The position numbers and the translations under genes were made by a program. From Paenibacillus dendritiformis (lineage in GTDB: Bacteria; Bacillota; Bacilli; Paenibacillales; Paenibacillaceae), in NCBI RefSeq assembly GCF_945605565.1, contig NZ_OX216966.1:5634001-5698000 (forward strand): a stretch of 64,000 bases of DNA. Direction: 5' to 3'. This document shows positions 44,964 to 53,248 of this stretch, one piece after another; positions within the stretch are counted from its first letter, which is position 1, and every line of letters begins with the position of its first letter. Under the pieces are notes generated by a model, which saw only the letters and a program-made list of their open reading frames with translations, was not told the DNA's origin and did no database searches.

Positions 44964-45797
44964 CTAGCCCTTGTCCGCGCCAGCCGTCATGCCATGAATG
45001 AGATACTTTTGGAAGTACATGTACAGGATCGTAATCGGCAGCGCCACCAGCACGGCGCCGGCAGCAAAGGTAGTAAAGCTTGAATTCGTCTCGTTCGCCA
45101 CCATATTGTACAAGCCTTGCGCCAACGTCATTTTGTCAGATGATCTCAACACGATTTGCGGCAGGATAAAATCCATGAACGGCGTAATGAAGCTGTTCAA
45201 GGCGACAAAGGTAATCGCGGGCAGGGACAGCGGCAAAATGATCTTGAACATCGTCTCCACATGACCTGCGCCATCGATGTAGGCCGCTTCCTCCAGACTT
45301 TTCGGAATCGTATCGAAATGGCCTTTCATCACCCATGTTCCCATCGAGATGGAGCCGCCGGCATAGATTAGAATGAGGCCCAAGTGCGTATCCAGCAGCT
45401 TCGTCTGCATCAGCAGCACGAAGATCGCCATGATGGACAGGAAGCCCGGAAACATTTGCAGGATCAGCAATGTCATCAATCCTTGCCGCCGGCCTTTGAA
45501 GCGAAAGCGGGAGAAGGCATAGGCCGTCGCCGCCACCAAAGCCGTTGACAATGCCGCATTGGCAAGCGCGATCGTGAGCGTGTTCGTAAACCACAGCACG
45601 AAATCCGTATTCCGTATCAGCTCCGTATAATGCGCAAGCGTGGGCTGGTCAGGAACCATTCGGCTTACCATTAAGGAATTGCCCGGGTTAAGCGAAGTTC
45701 CGATAACCCAGATCAAGGGATAGACCGTCGTCAGCAGCAGTACGGCAAACACCGCGTAAATGCCCGCTACGACCAGGTTGTTCAGCAATTTAGACAT
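44964..45797 (-). CDS. sugar ABC transporter permease, MalG type
   Basis: A 277-residue permease with six transmembrane segments and an EAA loop, EAAYIDGAGHVETMFKIILP, around residues 175-195. It ends in GMTAGADKG. It begins immediately after the MalF-like stop. Family certain; similarity to maltodextrin permeases is evident, but the locus contents argue for a different oligosaccharide. Confidence 0.92.
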   Translation of the reverse strand: MSKLLNNLVVAGIYAVFAVLLLTTVYPLIWVIGTSLNPGNSLMVSRMVPDQPTLAHYTELIRNTDFVLWFTNTLTIALANAALSTALVAATAYAFSRFRFKGRRQGLMTLLILQMFPGFLSIMAIFVLLMQTKLLDTHLGLILIYAGGSISMGTWVMKGHFDTIPKSLEEAAYIDGAGHVETMFKIILPLSLPAITFVALNSFITPFMDFILPQIVLRSSDKMTLAQGLYNMVANETNSSFTTFAAGAVLVALPITILYMYFQKYLIHGMTAGADKG

Positions 45798-47114
45798 TTA
45801 GACCATATCCTCTTCTTGAGTTATCTTCATCCGCCGATAGTTCCATAGCGAGAATACCGTGATAAAGACGAACATGATGATCGAGACGGCGGAAGCCATA
45901 TTGAATTGGCTCTGATTCAACGTCATCTTGAATATCCACGAGATTAAAATATCGGTGCTGCCCGCGTAATAATAATCAGGGTGGTTCGGATTGCCGTCCG
46001 TAAGCATGTAGATTAGATTGAAGTTATTGAAGTTAAAAGCAAATTGCATGATCAAGATCGGCGCCGTCGCCGCCAACACCAGCGGAAGCGTTAATTTAAA
46101 AAACTTCTGCATCCCCGTGGCCCCGTCCACAGAGGCCGCTTCGTACAAATCCCGCGGCATCGTCGTCAATACGCCTGACATCAACGCCATCAGGAACGGG
46201 GTGGAGAACCACAAATTCACGAGCAGAATCGTAAACTTGGCCATCATCGGGTCGGACAGCCATGGCACCGGCGCAAAGCCGAGTTTGGTTATCATATCGT
46301 TCACCGGACCGAATGAGCCGTTCAGCAGCACTCTGAACACCAGAATCGATATAAATTGCGGAACCGCCCATGGCAAGATGAAGATCGTGCGCCAAAATTT
46401 TTTGAATTTCACTTTCGGGTGATTTACCATCAACGCCAATAGGAGCCCGCTAAAAAAGACGGACAGCGTAGACGCCGCAGCCCAGATGACATTCCAGACC
46501 GAAATGCCGAAGAAGGTCGTGCGCCATGCCTCTTGCGCAAATAATTCATAAAACGTGCTCAGCCCTGTCCAATCCACCAAATTGCGGTCGGGAATATGAT
46601 TCGGGGCCGAATAGTTCGTAAAGGCTATCAGCACATTGAACACCAACGGCACCACCGTCACGAACAGCACGAAGCAAATGGACGGCAGCAGAAGCAGATA
46701 CGGAAAATGCCGAAGCTTCATCTGCTTGACCGATTCGATAAACCCCGGAGCAGGCCTCCCTTCATCCCGCAGCGCGCCATTTTTCTTCGCATCGTAAATA
46801 TTCAGCACATAGCACCCGGCAAACAAAAGCACGAGCACCAATGTAAACAGCCCTTCAATCAGCAGGAAAATAGAATGATCGCCTTTGATCACTTGTCCGG
46901 ATACCACCTGCGTAGGCATGTCGCCTAACGTTAGCAGCCCTCTTATTCCCTGATAAGCAATCGGATAATAGGTCCAGAAGAACAACTGGGCCGCGATCAT
47001 CCATAGCAATCCCTTCATATATTGCTTGTTGTACAGCTGGCCTAATCCGATACACACCGCGGAGAATATAGCCGCTCTCGTCCGATGCCGACGGGCACCT
47101 GTTGTCACATCCAT
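45798..47114 (-). CDS. sugar ABC transporter permease, MalF type with extended N terminus
   Basis: A 438-residue permease, longer than usual because about 130 residues with extra transmembrane helices precede the core (LGQLYNKQYMKGLLWMIAAQ), as in Bacillales maltodextrin MalF/MdxF-like proteins. The core has six helices and an EAA loop EAASVDGATGMQKFFKLTLP. The frame extends to a TTG at 47156. I prefer ATG 47114 because AAGGCGG lies eight bases before it, but the choice is uncertain. Confidence 0.88.
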   Translation of the reverse strand: MDVTTGARRHRTRAAIFSAVCIGLGQLYNKQYMKGLLWMIAAQLFFWTYYPIAYQGIRGLLTLGDMPTQVVSGQVIKGDHSIFLLIEGLFTLVLVLLFAGCYVLNIYDAKKNGALRDEGRPAPGFIESVKQMKLRHFPYLLLLPSICFVLFVTVVPLVFNVLIAFTNYSAPNHIPDRNLVDWTGLSTFYELFAQEAWRTTFFGISVWNVIWAAASTLSVFFSGLLLALMVNHPKVKFKKFWRTIFILPWAVPQFISILVFRVLLNGSFGPVNDMITKLGFAPVPWLSDPMMAKFTILLVNLWFSTPFLMALMSGVLTTMPRDLYEAASVDGATGMQKFFKLTLPLVLAATAPILIMQFAFNFNNFNLIYMLTDGNPNHPDYYYAGSTDILISWIFKMTLNQSQFNMASAVSIIMFVFITVFSLWNYRRMKITQEEDMV

Positions 47115-47163
47115 AAGGAAGACCGCCTTCGTCGATTTTTTATGCAATGTTCTCAATCCGAGG

Positions 47164-48450
47164 TTACTTTTTCGCCCGGATCGCCGTGTTGATTTGCTCG
47201 ACCGCCTTTTTCAAGACCATCTCCGGTTCCTGCTTGTCATTCCAGATTGCAGCCAAGGCCGCGCCTGCCGGCACCCATACATTTCCCATTTCGGGAATGG
47301 ACGGCATCGGAACGGAATACTTCGTTTGTTCCAGGAATGCCAGCGCATTGGCATCTTGCTTGATGATCGGCTCCTCCATCATGTCTTGCCTCGGCGGCAG
47401 CTGCATGGTCATCTCGTAGCGCTTGACGATATGTTGACGCGAGGTCGCATAACTGGCGAACAGCTTGGCGGCTGCCGGGTATTCGGTATAGGAGCTGACA
47501 TAGAGCGCGCGAATGCCGGACAGGCTTCGCGGATGCTCCCCATTAGGCAGCAGCGGCAACGGAGCCACTCCATAATCCAGGCCCGCGTTGTTGACATCCG
47601 TTATGAGCCATGGTCCGCCTATGATGGCAGCCGTTTTCCCCTCGATGAAAAAGCCGGTGATGATATTGTCATTGATATCGTTGCTGTTGATCGGCAGGAT
47701 GTTTTTCAGCGATTGCAAGAAAGCGGCTCCCGCGACCGACCCGGCATTGCTCAAGCCGATATCGCCTGCATCCTTCCCGCCATCCCCGAAAATATAGCCG
47801 CCGTAGCCGGCTAGAAATGAATAGGTTTGGTAGAGCTGGCCGACATTCCACATGAAGGCGTACTGCTTGTTTTTCGGATCGTTATACGTTTGGGCAAACT
47901 GAATTAGCTCTTCATAAGTTGCGGGAGCCTGGTTCAACATTTTTTTGTTATAGTACAGCGCATACGTATCGATTGCGGTTGGGAACCCGTAGAGCACCCC
48001 GTCATAGCTAACGCCTTCAAGGGCAGAGTCCATGATGTGCTGCTTCACCGGTTCATCGTACACATCATTTTGCAGGACAAGCCCTGCCATGACCGCATTC
48101 CCCAAATGATCATGCGGCGCCGAGAACACATCGGCCCCGATCCCCGCCGGCCCGTCCGTCGCCAGCTTCGTAACAGAGTCGATAGCCGGAACCGCTTCGA
48201 CCGTGACGTTGACCCCATACTCCTTTTCGAAGTCTTCTGCGACCGCTTTCAGAAAATCCAGCTCCGGACCTTTGGATTCCCATACGAGCAATTTGGCGCC
48301 CTTCTCCGGCTGCAATCCGGCTTCTCCCGCATGCTGCTGCAACGAGTCCCCTGCCTCGTTAGCCGATTTCGTATTTTGCACGCTGCAAGCCGCAAGCAGT
48401 AGAAACACCAGAGCTGACGATAATATCGAAATGAAGAAGCGTCTTGACAT
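47164..48450 (-). CDS. MalE-like sugar-binding lipoprotein
   Basis: A 428-residue extracytoplasmic binding protein with a lipoprotein signal (LLLAACS; lipid-modified Cys about residue 22). The body is of the maltodextrin-binding type: LLVWESKGPELDFLKAVAED, IGADVFSAPHDHLGNAVMAG, YGFPTAIDTYALYYNKKML. It is first in the importer operon, with GGGAGGG before the ATG and a LacI-type operator just upstream. The ATPase is not encoded here. A maltodextrin ligand is possible, but the GH20 and esterase neighbours suggest a modified amino-sugar oligosaccharide. Confidence 0.9.
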   Translation of the reverse strand: MSRRFFISILSSALVFLLLAACSVQNTKSANEAGDSLQQHAGEAGLQPEKGAKLLVWESKGPELDFLKAVAEDFEKEYGVNVTVEAVPAIDSVTKLATDGPAGIGADVFSAPHDHLGNAVMAGLVLQNDVYDEPVKQHIMDSALEGVSYDGVLYGFPTAIDTYALYYNKKMLNQAPATYEELIQFAQTYNDPKNKQYAFMWNVGQLYQTYSFLAGYGGYIFGDGGKDAGDIGLSNAGSVAGAAFLQSLKNILPINSNDINDNIITGFFIEGKTAAIIGGPWLITDVNNAGLDYGVAPLPLLPNGEHPRSLSGIRALYVSSYTEYPAAAKLFASYATSRQHIVKRYEMTMQLPPRQDMMEEPIIKQDANALAFLEQTKYSVPMPSIPEMGNVWVPAGAALAAIWNDKQEPEMVLKKAVEQINTAIRAKK

Positions 48451-48473
48451 TCCATTTCCCTCCCATCCGTTTT

Positions 48474-48491
48474 AACTTAAACGTTTAAGTT
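48474..48491. promoter_or_regulatory. LacI-type operator upstream of the binding-protein gene
   Basis: AACTTAAACGTTTAAGTT is a perfect 18-bp palindrome, 23 bases before the start codon. Its inner 14 bases are identical to the operator upstream of the lacI-like gene. Confidence 0.85.
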
Positions 48492-48579
48492 GCTTTCGTA
48501 GTCTATGATAGCGCAAGGTTGGCGAAGCCGTCAACAATCATTGCAATTAAGCTTTGCCCAGTCCTCTCCCCGGCATGTG

Positions 48580-48616
48580 AAAAAAATCCTCCCCATCCAA
48601 ACTGGATGCGGAGGAT
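48580..48616 (-). terminator. terminator of glnA
   Basis: On the minus strand ATCCTCC-g-CATCCA and TGGATG-g-GGAGGAT pair around a three-base loop with one internal mismatch, followed by TTTTTT. It lies 17 bases after the stop. Confidence 0.88.
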
Positions 48617-48632
48617 CGTTAGAACGATTTGA

Positions 48633-50057
48633 TTAGCAGTCGAAATAAAGGCTGTATTCCTGCGGATGAATGCGTACCGCAACGGATTGGGCTTCTTTTC
48701 GCTTGATGCCGACATAGTTGTCGATGAACTCGCGGGTGAATACGCCGCCCTCGAGCAAAAATTCATGGTCTGCCACCAATGCGTCGAGCGCTTCTTCCAT
48801 CGTAGCCGGAACGCGGCGAATGTCCAGCTTCTCCGCCTCGGACAGTTCATATAGATTCCGGTCATACGGGCCGAAGCCGGCCGCGGCCGGATCGATCTTG
48901 CGCTTGATTCCGTCCAGCCCCGCCATCAGCATCGCCGCGAACGCCAGATACGGGTTCGCTGTCGAATCCGGCGTGCGGAACTCGATGCGGCAGCCCTTCG
49001 GCGTGACGGCAGCCACCGGGATGCGAATTGCGGCGGAACGGTTGCCTTTGGAGAAGACCAGATTGACCGGGGCTTCGTAGCCGGGAACGAGCCGCTTGAA
49101 CGAGTTCGTGCTCGGGTTCGTCAAGGCGATGAGCGCAGGTGCGTGATGCAGAATCCCGCCGATATAATGAAGCGCCATCTCGCTCAGATTGGCGTATCCG
49201 CCCTTCTCATAGAACAGCGGCGTGTCGCCGTTGAATATCGATTGATGCACATGCATCCCGCTGCCGTTGTCGCCGAACAGCGGCTTCGGCATGAAGGTGG
49301 CCACCTTGCCGAACTGCCGTGCCGTATTATGAACGATATATTTATATTTCATCAGATTGTCGGCCGTGGCCGTCAACGTATCGAAGCGGAAGTTAATCTC
49401 CCCCTGCCCCGCCGTCGCCACTTCGTGATGATGGCGTTCGACGCGGATGCCGCATTCCTGAAGCAGGCGGCACATCTCGCTGCGGATGTCCTGCTGCGTA
49501 TCGACCGGCGCGACCGGCACGTATCCGCCCTTCGCCGGAATTTTGCCCCCGAGGTTGCCGCCGGCCTCCTCGCGATTCGTATTCCATGACGCCTCCACCG
49601 AGTCGACGTAGAAGGAGGAGCGGTTCATCGTATTTTCGTACCGCACCTCATCGAAGATGAAAAATTCCGACTCCGGAGCGAAGAATGCGGCCGTCCCGAC
49701 CCCGGATGTTTGCAAATACGCTTCCGCCTTCTGCGCGATGCTGCGCGGATCCCGATCATAGCGTTCGCCATCCGGTGTAAAAATATCGCACATGACGATG
49801 AGCGTCGGATGGGCCATGAACGGATCGACGTAGCAGGAGTTCGCGTCCGGCATCATCACCATGTCAGATTCTTCAATTCCGCGGAATCCTTTGATGGAGG
49901 AACCGTCGAAAGCAACTCCGTTCGTGAACGTGCTCTCATCCACCTCTGAAGCGGGAAGGGTAATATGATGCGCCCGACCGACCAAATCAACAAAGCGAAA
50001 ATCTACATACTGGATTTTTTTCTCCTGAATAACCATCAAAGCTGGATTTGTCGACAT
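48633..50057 (-). CDS. glnA: glutamine synthetase, GSI-beta type
   Basis: A 474-residue type I glutamine synthetase making glutamine from glutamate, ammonia and ATP. The core motifs are FDGSSIKGF, the metal-binding PESEFFIFDE, NGSGMHVHQSIF and the glutamate-flap region NPSTNSFKRLVPGYEAP. Unlike the 444-residue GSI-alpha enzymes standard in Bacillales, it carries the GSI-beta insertion (NTMNRSSFYVDSVEASWNTN through KIPAKGGYVPVAPVDTQQDI). It also has NLYELSEAEK at the place of the adenylylated Tyr of enteric enzymes. GGGAGG supports ATG 50057; the frame opens at 50096. Two GlnR-type sites lie upstream. No adenylyltransferase gene is visible. Confidence 0.93.
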   Translation of the reverse strand: MSTNPALMVIQEKKIQYVDFRFVDLVGRAHHITLPASEVDESTFTNGVAFDGSSIKGFRGIEESDMVMMPDANSCYVDPFMAHPTLIVMCDIFTPDGERYDRDPRSIAQKAEAYLQTSGVGTAAFFAPESEFFIFDEVRYENTMNRSSFYVDSVEASWNTNREEAGGNLGGKIPAKGGYVPVAPVDTQQDIRSEMCRLLQECGIRVERHHHEVATAGQGEINFRFDTLTATADNLMKYKYIVHNTARQFGKVATFMPKPLFGDNGSGMHVHQSIFNGDTPLFYEKGGYANLSEMALHYIGGILHHAPALIALTNPSTNSFKRLVPGYEAPVNLVFSKGNRSAAIRIPVAAVTPKGCRIEFRTPDSTANPYLAFAAMLMAGLDGIKRKIDPAAAGFGPYDRNLYELSEAEKLDIRRVPATMEEALDALVADHEFLLEGGVFTREFIDNYVGIKRKEAQSVAVRIHPQEYSLYFDC

Positions 50058-50133
50058 GATGATTCCTCCCATTTCCGAACAATACACGTTCATCACGCAC
50101 TCATTGTTCCACTTTCAAAATTAAGTTGTTGTC

Positions 50134-50163
50134 ATTATAATCGCTGCGGAGAAATCTCGTCAA
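50134..50163 (-). promoter_or_regulatory. sigma A promoter of glnA
   Basis: On the minus strand TTGACG (50158-50163) and TATAAT (50134-50139) are separated by 18 bases, placing the transcription start near 50127, about 70 bases before the start codon. Confidence 0.7.
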
Positions 50164-50169
50164 TATCTA

Positions 50170-50208
50170 TGTCAGGTATTTTTATGTTTCATGTTAGGTA
50201 TTCTTACA
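50170..50208. promoter_or_regulatory. two GlnR/TnrA-type sites upstream of glnA
   Basis: TGTTAGGTATTCTTACA (50192-50208) fits TGTNAN7TNACA exactly. TGTCAGGTATTTTTATG (50170-50186) fits except for its last two bases. They are 22 bp apart, two helical turns, and upstream of the -35; the nearer is centred near -51. Confidence 0.75.
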
Positions 50209-50563
50209 CCAGATGATGGGAAACGGCAGAAAAGCCGCTTTTGCCTACGCTTTCCCCTTGCTCTCCCAAGGGGAGCGAATTGGCCCCTCAGACTAGTAAT
50301 ACTTCCTTGCCTCCGTCCGGTGGGCCTGCCTGTTTATTGGCTGCGGCATGGCCTCTTTGGGCTTGTAAAAGTGCGCCCCATGCCTAGCTTCGTTTTCCTC
50401 GTTCGCCATGACCACTTCCTCGGTTTGTAGGGCTCGCTACTTTTCTCTCTTCAATATGGGCATACTTGATTGGCATATCTTGGCTTGCAACTCGCCTCTT
50501 CCCCGGCTTCGGCATTGCCACTTCTTGGCTGATAACTCACTATACATGTTCGGCTGCTCCGAA

Positions 50564-50743
50564 TGCTGCAAAAATGCAGGATTTCTAGAACGCCTCATTT
50601 CTGACTAAGGCAATCCTGCAAAAGTGCAGCAATTTCGCCCGATTTAACTTCGTTCGGGCCAGAAACGGGAAAATTGATGTAGATTTGCATCAATTTCACT
50701 TAATCTACCTGCTAGAGGAATAAAATACTGTAAATTTGCAGCA
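50564..50743 (-). repeat. array of 18-bp palindromes, cluster 2
   Basis: Four 18-bp imperfect palindromes: TGCTGCAAAAATGCAGGA (50564), TCCTGCAAAAGTGCAGCA (50614), TGATGTAGATTTGCATCA (50675) and TACTGTAAATTTGCAGCA (50726). Steps are 50, 61 and 51 bases. Reversed, the units carry the same GAAATT-TGCTGCA flank seen at 18957-19150. Confidence 0.72.
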
Positions 50744-50802
50744 TTCATTGGAATTGGACCGAAAACCGATGCATCACGCGGCCGTAGGCTATCCCACCAG
50801 CG

Positions 50803-50900
50803 CATAGGCAGAAGCAACTTCACGTCATGTCAGCTCGTAGTCCCACATAGGCGGAAGCAACTTCACGTCATGTCAGCCCGTAGTCCCACATAGGCGCACG
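50803..50900 (+). repeat. 43-bp direct repeat, two copies plus a partial third
   Basis: Units start with CATAGGC at 50803, 50846 and 50889. The first two contain AGCAACTTCACGTCATGTCA and differ at few positions; the third diverges after about 12 bases. Confidence 0.8.
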
Positions 50901-51390
50901 CTGCTTCACGCTGGTTCACTAGCGACTCATGACATGCGCGTAGCTGGTAAGCCACTAGCGGGGCTATGGCCCTAGCCATGCATTGTCAACCTGACACGCA
51001 CGAGCCCACTCGATCGAATTTGGCGCATGCGGCTCAACGCTTTGCGAACAGCGGTCCTTAAGCGCATGAAGTTCCGCTCTAGCTCACCAGCCGCGCATAG
51101 GTACATGTACCTGCGCGCTTTGTCACTTGCGGCGCAAAGGGGTCCCTTGCCTACTAACGCACAAATCCGCATACCGGTCAACACATAGACACATGCCGGT
51201 GCCCACTTACCCACTCACGCGCGCATAGGCGCATGCCTTGCCCACAGCGGCGCATAGGCACACGGCCACAGCCGCTCAGGACCCCTGCCGCATGGCTCCG
51301 CCGGGTGCACGCAAGCCGCATGCCGTGCGCACCATCGGCGGTCCGGCGCGCGGCAATCGCCAAGCAAGCAGCCTCGATTGCCGCTGAAGC

Positions 51391-51427
51391 AAAAAAACAG
51401 CCTCTTTCCTCATAGAAAGAGACTGTT
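51391..51427 (-). terminator. terminator of aroF
   Basis: On the minus strand AACAG-t-CTCTTTC and GAAAGAG-g-CTGTT form a 12-bp stem with one mismatch, followed by TTTTTTT. It lies 20 bases after the stop. Confidence 0.88.
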
Positions 51428-51447
51428 CTTCTGCAATTCAAATCGGT

Positions 51448-52509
51448 TCACTTGACCCATGTCGCGAAATGGGACGGCTCCATTTTCTCCGTATGGAAGG
51501 TCTTGCCGCACAGCGGAGCCAGCTGCTCCAGTTCGCGCAGCAGATTGGCGAATTGGTCCGGGAACAGCGACTGCACCCCGTCTCCGGTCATCGAGTTGTC
51601 CGGATCGGTATGCATCTCGATAATCAATCCGTCCGCGCCCGCGGCCACTGATGCCTTGGACATCGTCTCCACCAGCTCGCGGCGGCCTGTGCCGTGGCTC
51701 GGATCGGAGATGACCGGCAGATGGCTCAACTGCTTCACGACCGGAATGGCGGTCAAGTCGAGCGTGTTGCGCGTATACGTCTCGAAGGTGCGAATGCCGC
51801 GCTCGCACAGCATGACATTCGGATTGCCGCCGGCCAATATATATTCGGCCGCATTCAGCCACTCATCATAAGTGGCACTGAATCCGCGCTTGAGCAAGAC
51901 CGGCTTGCCGCATTCGCCCAGCTTGCGCAGCAGATCGAAGTTCTGCATATTGCGCGTCCCCACCTGGAGAATATCCGCATACTCCGCACAAATATCGACG
52001 TATTCCGGCGTCATGACCTCCGTAATCGTCAACAGCCCGTGCTTTCGGCCGGCCTCGGCCATCATGACCAGCCCTTCCACGCCGGTCCCCTGGAAGCTGT
52101 ACGGGCCTGTCCGCGGCTTGAAGGCCCCTCCGCGCAAGATTTGGCCGCCCGCCGCCTTCACCAGGCGCGCGATCTCGTCAATCTGCGCCGGCGATTCGAC
52201 GGCGCACGGGCCGCCCATGACGACGAGATTGCCGCCGCCGATTTCTACGCCTTTGATATCGATCACTGTATCTTCCGGATGGAAGTCACGGCTAGCCAGC
52301 TTATATGATTTCGTAATTTTAATCACGTTCTCTACGTCCTTCATTTGTCTAAGATGTTCAGCCAGTTGAGGCTCTGCTTTACCGATAATGCCGATGACGG
52401 TACGGTCCGTGCCGCGCGAGATATGGGCTTGGTTGCCCGCCTTCTCGATGATGCGCACGAGCTCCGCGACCCGTTCTTCCGGAGTCTGATTCGAGACGAT
52501 AACGATCAT
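51448..52509 (-). CDS. aroF: 3-deoxy-7-phosphoheptulonate synthase (DAHP synthase, type I beta)
   Basis: A 353-residue enzyme joining phosphoenolpyruvate and erythrose-4-phosphate, the first step of the shikimate pathway. An N-terminal ACT/ferredoxin-like regulatory domain (about residues 1-70) precedes the KDO8P/DAHP synthase barrel (about 95-340): VMGGPCAVES, RGGAFKPRTGPYSFQG, LLKRGFSAT, ISDPSHGTGRRELV and GLIIEMHTDP. This is the Thermotoga-like form whose N-terminal domain mediates feedback inhibition by aromatic amino acids. No chorismate mutase domain is present. It is monocistronic; AAAGGATG precedes the ATG. Confidence 0.95.
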   Translation of the reverse strand: MIVIVSNQTPEERVAELVRIIEKAGNQAHISRGTDRTVIGIIGKAEPQLAEHLRQMKDVENVIKITKSYKLASRDFHPEDTVIDIKGVEIGGGNLVVMGGPCAVESPAQIDEIARLVKAAGGQILRGGAFKPRTGPYSFQGTGVEGLVMMAEAGRKHGLLTITEVMTPEYVDICAEYADILQVGTRNMQNFDLLRKLGECGKPVLLKRGFSATYDEWLNAAEYILAGGNPNVMLCERGIRTFETYTRNTLDLTAIPVVKQLSHLPVISDPSHGTGRRELVETMSKASVAAGADGLIIEMHTDPDNSMTGDGVQSLFPDQFANLLRELEQLAPLCGKTFHTEKMEPSHFATWVK

Positions 52510-52681
52510 GGGGCTACATCCTTTCTGCTCTGTCGATTCATTGCTTTCTCATTTCAACGCTTATACGCTTTTAAGCTTTTATCTATTAAAGCAACTATAT
52601 CGAATATTACCACATTCGTCAATTCTTTTTTTCTTCATCTGTAGTCCCCCGCCTCCCATTATGTCCCGGGAAATAGAAGAA

Positions 52682-52724
52682 AGCCCTTTTCTGCCCGGGC
52701 CGTTCGGCCGGCAAGAAAAGGGCT
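52682..52724 (-). terminator. terminator of the DUF2062 gene
   Basis: AGCCCTTTTCT and AGAAAAGGGCT pair around a GC-rich loop that can itself fold. It overlaps the region just past the stop. Confidence 0.75.
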
Positions 52725-52729
52725 GCTCC

Positions 52730-53197
52730 TTATCCGTGAGCGTGGCCATGACGGTGGCGGCGCTTCTGCCGGCGCCGCTCCTGCACGGTCAGCAGGATCT
52801 GCTTCATTGGAATATACAGCAGAAGCGCCAGCACCACACCGTCAATCATTCCGCCTACAATCAGATTCATGTTGATGGTCAGAAGCCGGTTCATCCAGTC
52901 CGGCAGCGCGGCCGCATGAACCGTCCAATGCATGGGCAGAATCCAATGCCCTACCCGCTCATTGACGACAGCGACCGGAATATAGATCAGCTTCCCGAAT
53001 ACGAAGCCGATCAGAGCGGCGGCCAGCCGCCCCCTCATCAGATATACCAACGGGAAGATGAGGAAGAACGCCAGCCCTGCCGTCGGGAGGGTGAACATTT
53101 CAACGGCCAGTCCGATACAGAAGCCTCTCGCAACCTGAGCGGCGGCGCCGCGGGTCCGAACCAGCTTCAAGAACTGGTACTTCAACCACCTTTTCAC
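52730..53197 (-). CDS. DUF2062 membrane protein
   Basis: A 155-residue membrane protein of the DUF2062 family: a basic N terminus, then about three to four hydrophobic segments. The family signature is ARGFCIGLAVEMFTLPTAGL, with KLIYIPVAVVN and GGMIDGVVLALLLYIPM. The C terminus is basic and His-rich. The function of the family is unknown. Initiation is at GTG 53197. It lies 51 bases downstream of ispH and could be co-transcribed with it. Confidence 0.82.
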   Translation of the reverse strand: MKRWLKYQFLKLVRTRGAAAQVARGFCIGLAVEMFTLPTAGLAFFLIFPLVYLMRGRLAAALIGFVFGKLIYIPVAVVNERVGHWILPMHWTVHAAALPDWMNRLLTINMNLIVGGMIDGVVLALLLYIPMKQILLTVQERRRQKRRHRHGHAHG

Positions 53198-53248
53198 AAT
53201 ATTCCTTCTCTCGAGGAGTGTCGTCGAGCCGTTGATTGTCGCCCCGTG

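Larger units (their letters stand above)
50209..51390. other. 1.2-kb gene-free region with repeats
   Basis: No frame has a ribosome site or recognisable product. The first 350 bases are nondescript. Then come a four-member palindrome array (50564-50743) and 43-bp direct repeats (50803 onward). A 500-base stretch follows in which the word CRCATAG recurs seven times (near 50801, 50844, 50887, 51094, 51182, 51222, 51251). Confidence 0.65.

Noticed and set aside
51178..51441. An 87-residue minus-strand Cys/Arg/Ala-rich frame in the gap upstream of aroF
   Set aside because: It runs through the CRCATAG repeat region and the aroF terminator, has no ribosome site and shows no domain-like pattern.
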